Origin: Colius striatus
Lineage: Eukaryota > Chordata > Aves > Coliiformes > Coliidae
Length of the DNA stretch: 64,000 nucleotides
Assembly (NCBI RefSeq): GCF_028858725.1
Contig: NC_084771.1
Location: 5,732,915-5,796,914, forward strand
Direction of reading: 5' to 3'
The notes under the pieces: model-generated
What the model was told of the DNA's origin: nothing
Seen by the model: the letters and a program-made list of their open reading frames with translations, nothing else
Databases searched by the model: none
Shown: positions 47,673 through 59,600 of the stretch, in pieces
Position numbering within the stretch: the first letter of the stretch is position 1
Layout of the letters: each line of letters begins with the position of its first letter
Made by a program: the position numbers and the translations under genes

Positions 47673-50600
47673 GTGAGTGTAACTTCTTCCCATGTTTTTT
47701 GTCAGGAGCTGCAGGGATCATTATTTACCGTATTTGGGTAGAAAAATATGTATTTGAATTACTTTTTTTTCTGGAATGTATCCATTCCTTTTTATTACTA
47801 AAATTCTACTGCAGTGACCCATGATATTTATGTGACTTCCAGAGCAGATGAGTGAAATATTCTCTGTATCACAAGTTATGAGAGCTTCCTTAAAATCAGT
47901 TGTTATACTTACCCTTGCTTTCCATGTTGAGGTATTCTGTGGTGTTCTGGAAACATATTGGCACTAGGATGCTGCAGAAAGATTCTATACTACAGTTGAT
48001 AAGTGATACCTTGTGGTGTTTATCTGGCTCAGTTTTAAAATGTTCATCTGTAGTGGGAAATACATTAAGGCAATCTAAATGGCATTCCCTTCTGCTTTTT
48101 GATGCTGCGTGGCTAAAGAAAGTTTAACCTTGGTGCAAGAAAAGAGAAACTAAGGTTTTATTTAGCTTTTCTAGCATTTTATTCAAACACGAAGATTATT
48201 TTCTGTTAATCATTGTTTAAAACTACTGAATGTGGGAACATCACAAGTGAGTAGGTTGTATACAATAGTTGTGAGTACGTAGCTTCAGTGCTTTCAGTTG
48301 ATTTGTTCTTCCAAGTCCAACATACTTGGGAAATTAAATCACTAAATTCTCAGAGAATCTTCTGTACAGAAACCTAATTTCAATTTAATGCAGCTATCAT
48401 TATTTATTCTTTTAGAAGGAGAAAAACTAAGATGTGCTTCTATTTCAGATCTATTCTATCTTTAAATACTCAGTTGCAGTTTAGGATAGGGGGATGTGTC
48501 TTTGTTTGGTTCATTTTACTGATTTCTCTTGTGAAGAAATCTGTTCTTTTTCATGCAGAAATTACCTTTAAGATATTTTTTTAATCTGGAACTTGAAGAA
48601 ATTGTAAATAAAATATGATATACTGTTGTCTTTCCCTTTCTTTAGACTCTAAAAGATGGAACTAACTGGGAACAAAATGAAGAAATACCTCGTCTGCCAG
48701 GAGAGACTAGAGTTACAGGTATGAAGCTAAATAGCTGCCCAATGCAGTGGATGTTTAGGAGTCTGGCATATACGTGTAATCTACTGGATTGTTACATAAT
48801 TTGGACTGGTTGAGGCTGGAGGCAGGGGTAAGACAGGCTAAAATGTCATGAAATTTTTAAATGTGATAGAGACTTCTTACCACTTATCACAAATAACCTT
48901 GTAAGTTTTTTAAATCTTGATTTCCACACATCACAAATCCTTGGAAACAAAGAAATTGTATGTTAAAATGTCTCAATTTTATCTACAGCCTGAGTAGTGG
49001 ATGTCTAGTGATGAGAGCCCCTCCAAACTTTCCAAAGTCAGGATTCTATGTGCATTTATTCACTGTGTATTGATATTTTGTTAAGTAGTGTGGAACCTTA
49101 GCTCAAACTGTGTAAGTACAGTCTTACACTTCCTTGACACAGCACGACATGCACGTAGCTAGTATGCAATTCTTAGCCTTTCCAGGCAGTGATGTTGTAG
49201 CATAAGGAAGGTGAATGTATTGTGTACAATGTTTCTCGTTTGATGGAGATCCTTCCTGGAGTGGAGCCTTCCACTCATGGAAGTTAGTGTTGAAGCATCA
49301 GAACGCAACTGGAAGTTGTGTGGCTTCTATTTGTGAAGCTTCTCCTTCCCCCTCATGCCTGAGGATTTGTTAGGTGGGTTTGGAAACTAGATTGGCTGAT
49401 GTGAAACCAAAGTGGTGATTCAGAGGAAGTAGTTATGCTCTGAATGAGGGAAGTTGTGGGGAAGACACGAGGGAGAGGGTGTGGGACAAAGATGAATGCT
49501 TGATATGATCCTTATGAAAATTGTTGGTGCTTTGAAGCAGCACACTGGAAGGAGGGTGCTTGTTGTGGAAGGCAGATAAATAGATTGGGCTAAAGAAATG
49601 AATAGTTTGTAATGCTTCACTTAAGTCTTTAAAGGCATTGCTTCAGTTAAATTTTCTTCTTTGAGTAGTATGTGTTAGTACTCGTTTTGTTACTGTCCTT
49701 ATTGAAACAATGCTGCTAGCCCTGCTGTATTTGATTGCCTTAAGTTGAAATGTAATGTGATGAGTTCCCTAAACATTTTCTAACCTGAACTACATACTTT
49801 AAGTCAAAATTGCTTATGGAGCACTGAAAGATGTAACAGTATCAACAGAAGAATGTGTTTGTTCTGAAATAGTGAGTGGGCTGGTTCAGGAATCACAGAG
49901 ATGACTTAAATGTACTCACTATTCAGAGTCCTGCCCTCTCCTATGTATTGCTGAGAACAATGCAAGTGTAACTAGGGAAGGCTTACTGAAATGTGCTGAT
50001 TTAATTTGGGCAAGTTTTAGTATATGAAACTTTCACATTTTCTTAGAGTGGACAAAATTCAGATGTATTATTTGTTAAATTAATTCCTCTCTTGGAGTGG
50101 CTCTTAAGAGTGCAGCTCTCTTTATTTTACTGTTACTTAACTGACACTGTCCTTAGCTCTAATTTTTTTCTTTTAGCAATCTTTTAAGAAATGCTGCATT
50201 TCTTACAGACAAGGAAGTTATTTACATGTGTCCGTTTAACGGCCCTGTTAAAGGAAGAGTGTACATCACAAACTACAGGCTGTACCTAAGAAGTGTGGAA
50301 AATGTGAGTAATATGCCACAATTACTTCTGTGGGATGAGTTGGCTTTAAACTCCTTTCCCTTCACTCCCACTGCTTTTGATTTATTTTGTGACCAATTCT
50401 GTTCTTGTAATTTTGGCATATGTATGTTTGTGGAATTGCATGGGAGGCTTTTTACTTGAAATGACCTGTAACATTTGTAATAACCATATCTGAATTGTGT
50501 AATGACTAAACAGTCATTTGCTTTCTACCACTGAGAAGTCTGTATAAAAACTGAAGTTTTGTAAAGTTAAACATGTTTGTAAAAGTGTGATTTTTGCCTG

Positions 50601-53600
50601 GTGAAGTTACAGTTTGATCACACTGAATTGATACTTTTGCCTATTGGAGTTTTTTTGATAGCTATTCCCTTTACACCTACTCTGTGTTAGAGCAAGGGCA
50701 GCAGCTGATATTGTGCAATAGTTCTTAAAATGGCTATCAGTAAACCATGATTTTGATTGTCCTTACTGATGGAAAAGAAAACTACTTTGATCAATAGAAC
50801 CTCACATGGGAGGGGAGAGTAAGATAAGCAGCAACATAAAAGAGAATAAAATGTGTTTATCTGTTTCATATGTTATTTTTTTTAACTGTTGAACTCTATC
50901 AGACTATTGAACTGAGGTCTTTCTGGTTGCAGCTAGCTCTACTAGGAATGGCTTTTGTTTTCTTCTACTTAATTCCATATATCAAAAAAACAGTCTAGCA
51001 AGGTAGTTGGAAGAGTGTAGCAGAAGGCACCTTTTTAGTGTGTTTCCACCTTTTTTTTCCCCTGCCTACCATATTAAGTGTGAAGTATTTTTGTTGCATG
51101 TTAAAGCAGATGATGTTCAAGGCTGTAGAGTGACTGTACAGACTTCATAATGTGTTGGAAGGGAAGCCTCACATGCAAAACTCTTGCTTCCTGTGTGTAT
51201 TTTGTGTCTCTTCTATTCTAGAAGGCACAAGAGTATTTTGCTGAATTCCTTTTTTCATGTTAATCTTTTCCTTTTTCAAAATTCCCTTGTAGGATCCAGT
51301 TGTGGTATTGAATGTTCCATTGGGTGTAATTTCAAGGATTGAAAAAATGGGAGGAGCTTCAAGCAGAGGAGAGAACTCTTATGGATTAGACATAACCTGT
51401 AAAGTAAGACTTTCCAACAATTCAATAGGAAATGAAATCTAGAGACTCCTTTTCTTACCATGTACCTATTTATAGGAATGTAAAAAGACATATTCACAGG
51501 TGAATTAAAGAGTTTTCTGGAACTGGAGAGGGAAATGGCTTTTGTATAAAGGGCTCTTTAGCTGTACTCTATGCAAGGAGAGAGGGATTGGTCTTCCTTT
51601 CTGAATCACTAATTGACAAGAAGTTTTGCACAGTACTCTTATTTTTGGGCATTATCCTTCATTGTTTCATTTGTTCTAAAAGTAATTTTTTTATAATCTC
51701 AAACCTTTGAGGAACACCTCAGATGGGTGTTTTGCAAGCTGTAAAGGCGGTGGAAGGTTTGTGTAGCAGCTACCTGTTTCCTTAGTCTCAACAAAGAAAT
51801 TATGTTGCTGTGAAAAATACGGTTATTGGGGAGTTCCCAGTGGATAATTCAGGATGCTGTATTTCACTCATTAATGTGTACACATCTGATTCTTAGTAGA
51901 TAATGTGCAGATTGCTTATTTTTGATGTTAGTGATGAGAAAATAGCTTGGGACAATGTAGTCTAGACAGATTGTTGGCAAATTTTCATTTTGGAAACAGT
52001 GTAACTCCCACCCTGCAAACATTCCATAGCCCGTGAGACCTTTTTAGTGAATCACATACAGTTATTTCTGATGGCTTTATGCCAAAGCACCATTTGCACC
52101 ACACAGAACATGATACTGCTTTATTTGTAGAATTCTTATGCTCTATTCTATTTTATGGGGTAAGAAATAAAACTGAACATTCACAGTGGTTTGAGGTGTG
52201 TTGCAAACAGCTTCTAAATCATGTTTAGTGTATAATATAGCATTTGTACATGAGATAAATGTATTGTACTGCTTTGGTTCACTTAAGAGATATTACCTTT
52301 GTTGTAGGATATGAGAAATTTACGGTTTGCATTAAAACAAGAAGGGCACAGTAGAAGAGATATATTTGAAGTCCTAACAAAATATGCTTTTCCCCAGTCA
52401 CATAACTTGGTAAGTGACATCATTTATACTATTGAGTTGTCTGACTAATTAACTGTTTGACCTACTAAAGGACATCATGGCTGCTTAAAAAGAATAACCA
52501 CAGTATCTGGTGTCAGCATGAACTCGAGAATTAATGTTTTTATTTTAGATGTGTTGTTGACATAGGTGTATTTGTAAAGCTGTGGATGCTGTATGTCATA
52601 CTTCAGGTACACTACTGAGCACCTCTGGTCTATGCAGATATCAATGCTATTTGCTACAAGCTATCCTCCCCTAATTGGGACATGTAGTAGTACGTGCCTA
52701 GATTTCTTGAAAATGTTAAACTATTGGGCAGTGTCCAAGACAAATGATAAATATGAATCACCAAGAGTGTTACTTCAGGAAAAGAAGACGTGGTAAGGCA
52801 ATGCTTGTTTTATATATGAAACTGATGAAAAATATAACTGGCAGCCAGTACAGTAATGAATTTATGCAGATTTATTGCAGGTAACAATAGCATCTTATGG
52901 AAGGAATTGAGCAACGAGGATGTTCACCAACTATTACTTTCTGTTTCTGTCTACTGTGCTTGGTGAATCATTTTGACATCTCTTTATCAAATCCTTTATT
53001 TTGTCTTTTGTAAAATTCAGTTTACATTTTCTTGGGGTGCTTTCATTCAGGATAATTGTGGAAGAGCTCTCCTCACAATCTTGTCAGGTTCTGTTGTTAA
53101 TTTTTAATAACTTGATTTTTTTTTTAAGGATTGTTGACTACAGGAGATTGCAGCAAGAATCTTATTTCCTTCTCAGAGAATACGTGTCACTCAATGGACT
53201 ATACGCTATAAACATTTAATTCTTTAAAACCTCTTTGCAGAAATTTTGCATTCTGGATGGAAACAGTCTGGGGAATGAAAGCATAAAGAAAAAAATCTTT
53301 TGCTTGGAATACTTTGTAGTGATGATGAACAGGTCTTAAGAAATGAAAGTGAGATTTCTACATTTGAGTAGGTGTGAGGAGTTGTGCTTACAAAGAAAAC
53401 TGTTGTAGAAGTGAATATATCTCTACTGCTGACATTTTGTGGATCTTACAATAGAGTCTGATTGAAAGCCTAGCAGAAAGTAATGGGGTATGAAAGGAGG
53501 CTGGGAGAGGAAGTGAGAAAGCTATATGTAGAACTATCAAATTATAGAGAAATTTAGCTCAAAAGGGGCTTCTGGACATCATCTGGTCCAGGCTTCTGTG

Positions 53601-56600
53601 GCAAGCAGGGCCATAGATTAGGTTATCCAGGGCATGATGAAGCCTAGTCTTGAATATTTCCTATGAGGTAGATTCCATCATGTCCCAGAGCAGTCTTGTC
53701 CAATATGTAATTGTTTTACAGTGAAGATATTTTTCTTACCTTGAGGATCTGTGTAGATTTGCCAGTAGTGAATGTGGACAAATTCAGTTGTAACTGACTT
53801 TGCAGTATTCCTTGTGGGGTTTTTGTGGCACTCAATCCAACTACAGGGTTTCAATAAGACAGTGATGAGATGTGAACTTGTATTAGGTTTTGTCATCAAA
53901 ACAGGACTGATGTTTGTGTCTAGAGATGGTAGTGAGTAATGTGCGTAGCAGTATACTTCCTGCTTTATTTGTTGTACCTGTTGAACCAAATAAAGCTCAT
54001 TATTATATGGCCTGGCCCATTTCTAATATAGCTTTCCAGTAAAAGTTAAAATCAGTAACAAAAACCTTTATCAAGGCAGAGGTAATTTTGCCTTTAGATT
54101 CAATAAAGCACAAAAGTTGGGAAGATAGTGATGAGAGAGACAATGTGGCCATACTTTATTAGCTATGTCTGGAGTAGGGTACAAGCATGAGAAATTATTC
54201 TTACTTTGGAGTGAAATAAAGTCAGTCTGTGTTATTGTGAAGTTGCACCTGCCCTTATTTTCTAATGTCACAGTGTGGATGAGCTCTTAACTTTAAAATG
54301 AGGTAAGCAGGTGTGTGATATTTTTGGTATTGGTATTTTTGGCTTGCACCATATTTCAGCAAGTGGCTTAAATTGATCCTGCCAAAGGTTGACATATCTG
54401 TCTGGTTTTCATTCTTACCTTGGTTTTCTCTGCGTGATTTTGAGGCTGCGTGATGAACCAGATAGGGAATTGAAGGGGACTAAAGTTGAAGGAGAAAAAA
54501 AATGAAGCCTTTACCCTCAGTCACAGAATCACAGAGTAGCAGGTATTGGAAAGGACCTCTAGAAATCATCTAGTCCAACTCTCCTGCTAAAGCAGGTAAA
54601 TCTAGATCCAGTTGCATAGAAATGCATCCAAGAGGGTTTTAAAAACCTTCAGAGAGGGAGACTTCACTGTTTTCTCCTCATGCTCCAGTGGAAGCTCTTG
54701 TGTTCCAGCTTATGCCTGTTACCCCTTCTCCTGTCACTGGGCACTACAGAAAAAAGACTGGCCCCATCCTCTCAACACCTGCCCTTTGGGTATTTCTAAG
54801 TGTTAAGATCCTTCTCAGTCTTCTGTTCTCCAGGCTGAACAGTCCCAGGTATCAGAGCCTTTTTCTCATAAGAGAGAAGTTCCAGTCCCCTCATCATCTT
54901 GGTAGCCATCCTCTGGACCCTCTCCAGAACTTCTATATCGTCCTTGAACTGGGGAGTCCAGAATTGGACACAGTATTCCAGATGTGGCTTCACCAGGGCA
55001 GAGTAGAGGAGAAGGACAACTTGCCTTGACCTGCTGGGCTCACTATTCTTAATGCCCCCCAGGATGCCATTGGCCTTCTGGCCCATGAGGACACATTACT
55101 GACTCATGTTCAACTTGCTGACCACAAGAACTCCAGCCAGGTCCCTCTCGCAGAGTCATTTCCTCAAGTTAGTTGGCCAAATATGAGGATGGGGTTGGGG
55201 CATCTATGGGTGAATAAAGAGGAATGATGGGATTGCCTCTTTCAGTGGCTGGTTTAGAATGAGAATTCACTGGCTGAATATGACAGTATGTCTGGGCTGT
55301 GCATGCCTGCTTTCTCCTTTGAACATACCCTAACACTGTGACCATGCAGCCAGCTTGATCATGGAGATGTTGTATATAGAGTGCTGTAGTTTGTATACAG
55401 AGTGCTGTAGTTTCACATGACATCTGGGTGAAGATGACAACACTCTGCTCCTGAAATGCTGAGCTCTGGCCTCTTTCTCTCCAGCCAAGTGCTTGGTTAT
55501 TCCTTTTATACCAAACTGACAGTTGTGTAATCACAAAGTAAGCCAGTGTAGCTCACTTACTGTTTTGTGAGTTACTCTGATGCCACTTTTAATAATTTGA
55601 GATGTTGTTTGACATCATTATGCAGCAAAACCACTGCAAAAGAGGACATGTGAGTGGAACAGGGAGCAGGAGAGAAGGGAGAGATATGTCCTATTTTTAG
55701 CAGTGTTAAACTGGTAATTTTGCTCAGAACACCTTGTGAAACTGCATCCTTGATTTTTCAGCTGGTTCAGCAGCACTAATACTTGAGCAGCTCTGCAATG
55801 AAAAGAAGGCATCATCAGGACAATAAAGGTCTGAACCTTTACTGTCCTGATTTTTATATGTATGTTTATATTTTATGTCAGAGCTTTATCTGTAGTAGAA
55901 CCATATCCTTAAAGTTGATCCTAAACAAGAACTTTGAGATGCCTTGCTTCTGTTTTCTTCATGCTGTACCATTCTTGGAGAAATGGATGGTAAATACATT
56001 ATTTCTGAATGGAGTGTACTTATTGTTTTCAAGATATTTTCTCTACCACCATCCCAACAGCAGTGTTTGAGAACTTGTAAGAAATCACAAGTCTCTTCAC
56101 AACTGTCCCTCAATGTCTTAGCTTCTGGAAGTAAGAACACAAGATAATGCTAATTCTTATTTCTCTCCAGTTTGAGCATAGATGGGGTTCAGATCTCCTT
56201 GAATCAATGACATCATGTAAAATCAGATAGCTCATCTGACTGACAGCTTAGTTGATATGGAACAAACAGCTTCTATCATAATCCTGTGTTGCATTTACAG
56301 ACTTGTGCTAGTTGAAAGGAAATCATTGAAAGTAGCTTGAAAAAGCTTTAACCCACAAAAGTACCCCATAAAAGGTGATGTATTTAGTCTCTGTAGTTCA
56401 GTTTCTGCATAGCAGCTGCTTTACTTCCTGATCTTATCTTGAAACTACACATCATCATCTTTATAAGATCATTCACCTCCATAATACCAGCATGATATGT
56501 TTTTGTTTCTAACCGTGATAGCTCTGAGCATGCCAGCTTGATAAGAGATACTGGTATCTGACCTCTCCCACTCCAGAGGTAGCTAGTTCTCCTGGTAATT

Positions 56601-59600
56601 TAAAATGTCTGAGAGTCACATCATGCCAGTGTTGCTATTGAATCTATAAAGATGTTTTTAGATCACAGTGAGGCCTGGCATAGCTGCCTGTCTGGTGGAG
56701 CACTTGTTTTTGTAGAAGTGTATTGAGGCTTCTTTTTGAATGACTTATGCCAGTCTCAATGCAATCATGGTGTAAGGTTATCACATTAACAAATGATCAG
56801 AAGTTAATTATGTACATACTACAATGTCTGGTCTTAGTTTTTAGGTGAACAGATAAGATATAACTGGGTTGTAGTAACGGCATATCACAGGCAAGGATAA
56901 TGATATCTTTATTTTTAAACACTGAGAAACTAGCAGCCTTTTCACTGGGTGAGAGCTTAGTGATTTATCATGTATGAAGAGCATAAACTAGTAAGCTAGA
57001 AACAGAAAAATACAATTTCTTTGCCTGTGTGTAACGTTCTAGTTTTGCTGCTTCTTTTGTAATGAGTAAAGATTGGTCAAATATTTCATAAATTATATAT
57101 AAGTTATGCTCATGTATAAGTAGAACATGTGTTTATGTACTGTGATTCCATAAATAAACACAGAACTATATGTAAATAGACTGCTTGCCACACTGTGTTG
57201 TCAGACTGCAGCTGCTCCCTCCTTTATCTCACAGAACTACATTGTGTTGTGAGCAAGCAGTGCATTGCATATTATTTCTGTGTGCAAAATGGTAATGATA
57301 AACGGACGGTTGAAGGCAAGCACTGAGTCTGTAGGAGGGCTGAAGAAGAGACTGTGTGTATGGTAATTGCAGGTCAGCACCTGCAAGGAAGTAAACAGAA
57401 TTATTTGCACAGTGAAGCATAAAAAGTAGCTTGCCAAAATGTTACCAGATTTGAAAGTGTGATGAAGTAGTAGTCTTCTCTTTTAGACTGTGGATCTGCA
57501 ATGAAGTTTCTACTCCATTCTATGCAAAGAAGCTTTAACTTGCTTTTGCAGAAAATGTTATATGTTAAGTCTTAATTGGTTTTGCCAGCTTCAGGTATTG
57601 ATAAATCACAAGCCTTCAGTTCTCTGAGTAGTGATTTACTATACTTTTTTTTTTCTTTAATGCTTTCCTTGATTTCTTCTTTGCGTTTTCCATGGCAGAT
57701 GTAAATAATTTGACACCAATTTTTAATCAGTTTATGTGCTAATAGGAACTGATGTGCTTCCATCAGACATTCAGCACTAACTTCCATCTAACTTAAAACA
57801 GATACGGTCAGTCGATACATTGGAAGTGACTGTAAACTATCCTGCTTTGAACCCAAGATGTGTGATAAATCTAGTAATCAGTATAACCTGGGCTAAATCT
57901 GTGCTTTATTCAAGTTTCTGTGAGCTAGCGGGTCTCAGCCCTGAGAGGAGGAAGGCCAACTTGCTTAAAGAGTTTTCTCTGAGTAGAATCCTAAGTAGAA
58001 ACTTTACTCTGTACATCTTTGCATTTCTTGTAGTGTTCTTGCACTTGTTAGGCTTCAGATTTTTGCTGGTTGATCCATGCTACTAATGATTTTTCTTTTT
58101 TCTTGAGCAATGTAGGAAGAATTTGTCCTACCTGGAATGTCACTAGAGCTGATGGAGCTTAATTGTCAGCTTGAATAGTTGTGGGTTGTGTGACTGAAAA
58201 CTGTTGCACCAGATGTGGTGAAGCTTCTGTAGCTCAGTATTTTAAATGAAATGTGCTCTGTGTAGCAGGACGTTGTCCTTTCAGAAATGATTGTGTGCAT
58301 CCCCTCCTTGTGCATAGTAAATTCAACCCTGGTTTTTCAAAGGCCAAAACAAAATGTGCTTTCCATCTGATTTTGTGTGGATTATTTTGTGGGTGACATG
58401 ATCAGCATAGCTGCCATTTGTTTATTTCTACTTTGTAGCAGCACCCTCTTAATGTTTTTAACCAGTAAAATCCTCTATGAAACAAGTATCACATCTTTTA
58501 GGTGTCTTTTAGTGTTCCAGTGTTTCTGTTTCCTACTGTTATAAGATTCTCCTTTGTCTCTGGTTCCTTGGTGAATTCTTAGCATAGTTGCTCTTTGGGA
58601 TATGGCAAATTCCTCTGGGGAGGAGGGGATGATTCTTGGATGTGCTATTAACAGTTCAGGAAGTCACATGCATCTACTGCTTTAGGCAGTGATATTCCTG
58701 GTTCACTGTATTCCCAGTTTGCAAAAACATCCCTTTTCAGGTTTTCTGTTTAACTTCTGATACTGGCATCTACTTCTAATGGAATAATTTTTTCCTAATT
58801 CCCCTCGTTGGGATGAGTGTCTAGTATTTTCTGTAGTACTTTCAGCTATACCTATTGGAGAGATCTTGGTGAGGATGGTATTTAGTGAGGATATGAAATA
58901 CAGGAAATAAACCAATATAAACTATTTTCATATAAATAAACCAACCTAAACTATTTTGAAAGTTTCAACCTCGTTTAATCTTTGTAACTTGCATTGTTTT
59001 GTCACTTCTTGTTTTAACTGTTGTCACATTTCCATTATTTCAGTAGCAGATCTGTAGTTTGTTACTTCTTGCTCTTTGGTTTTAAATCCTTATAAGTACC
59101 AGGTTTAAGTGGATGAGACTGGAATGGAAAAGTCAGTCCTATTTTGCAGTGGCATTAGAATATTCCTGGTGATGAGCCTGTTGAGCCTGTTGAGCCACTT
59201 TCAGTCAGAGTTTGGTATAATAAGTGTCTTTTACATCCTACAGCTTTTTTTTGCCTTTGTAAATGAAGAAAAGTTTTCTGAGAATGGATGGATGGTGTAC
59301 AATCCCATGTCTGAATACAGGAGACAGGTAAGTTAGTAAGGTTGCAGGGGCCTGGTGCTTTCATGTCTGACAACTGACGGAGAGGAATTAGCATTTGAAC
59401 ATTTCTTTCATCAGCTCTTTTGTGGGGGGAGTTGAGAATAGGACAAGATGGAATTATATCTTGAAAAAAAAAGAAAAGACATTAAATAAAAACTCTGGAA
59501 CCTTTAAAAAAAAAAAGAATGTCACAGGAAGGCAGTTTTCACTCTGAAGGAAGTTACTGATAGCTCTTACAACGTGCCAATCCTAAGTGAGCATGAGAAT

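Larger units (their letters stand above)
52410..59243 (+). other. MTM1: MTM1 intron 6 (6.8 kb)
   Basis: GTAAGT to ACATCCTACAG. It contains an old CR1 piece (53.5 kb) and a better preserved one (54.5-55.2 kb). The rest is AT-rich with no exon recognised. Confidence 0.9.
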
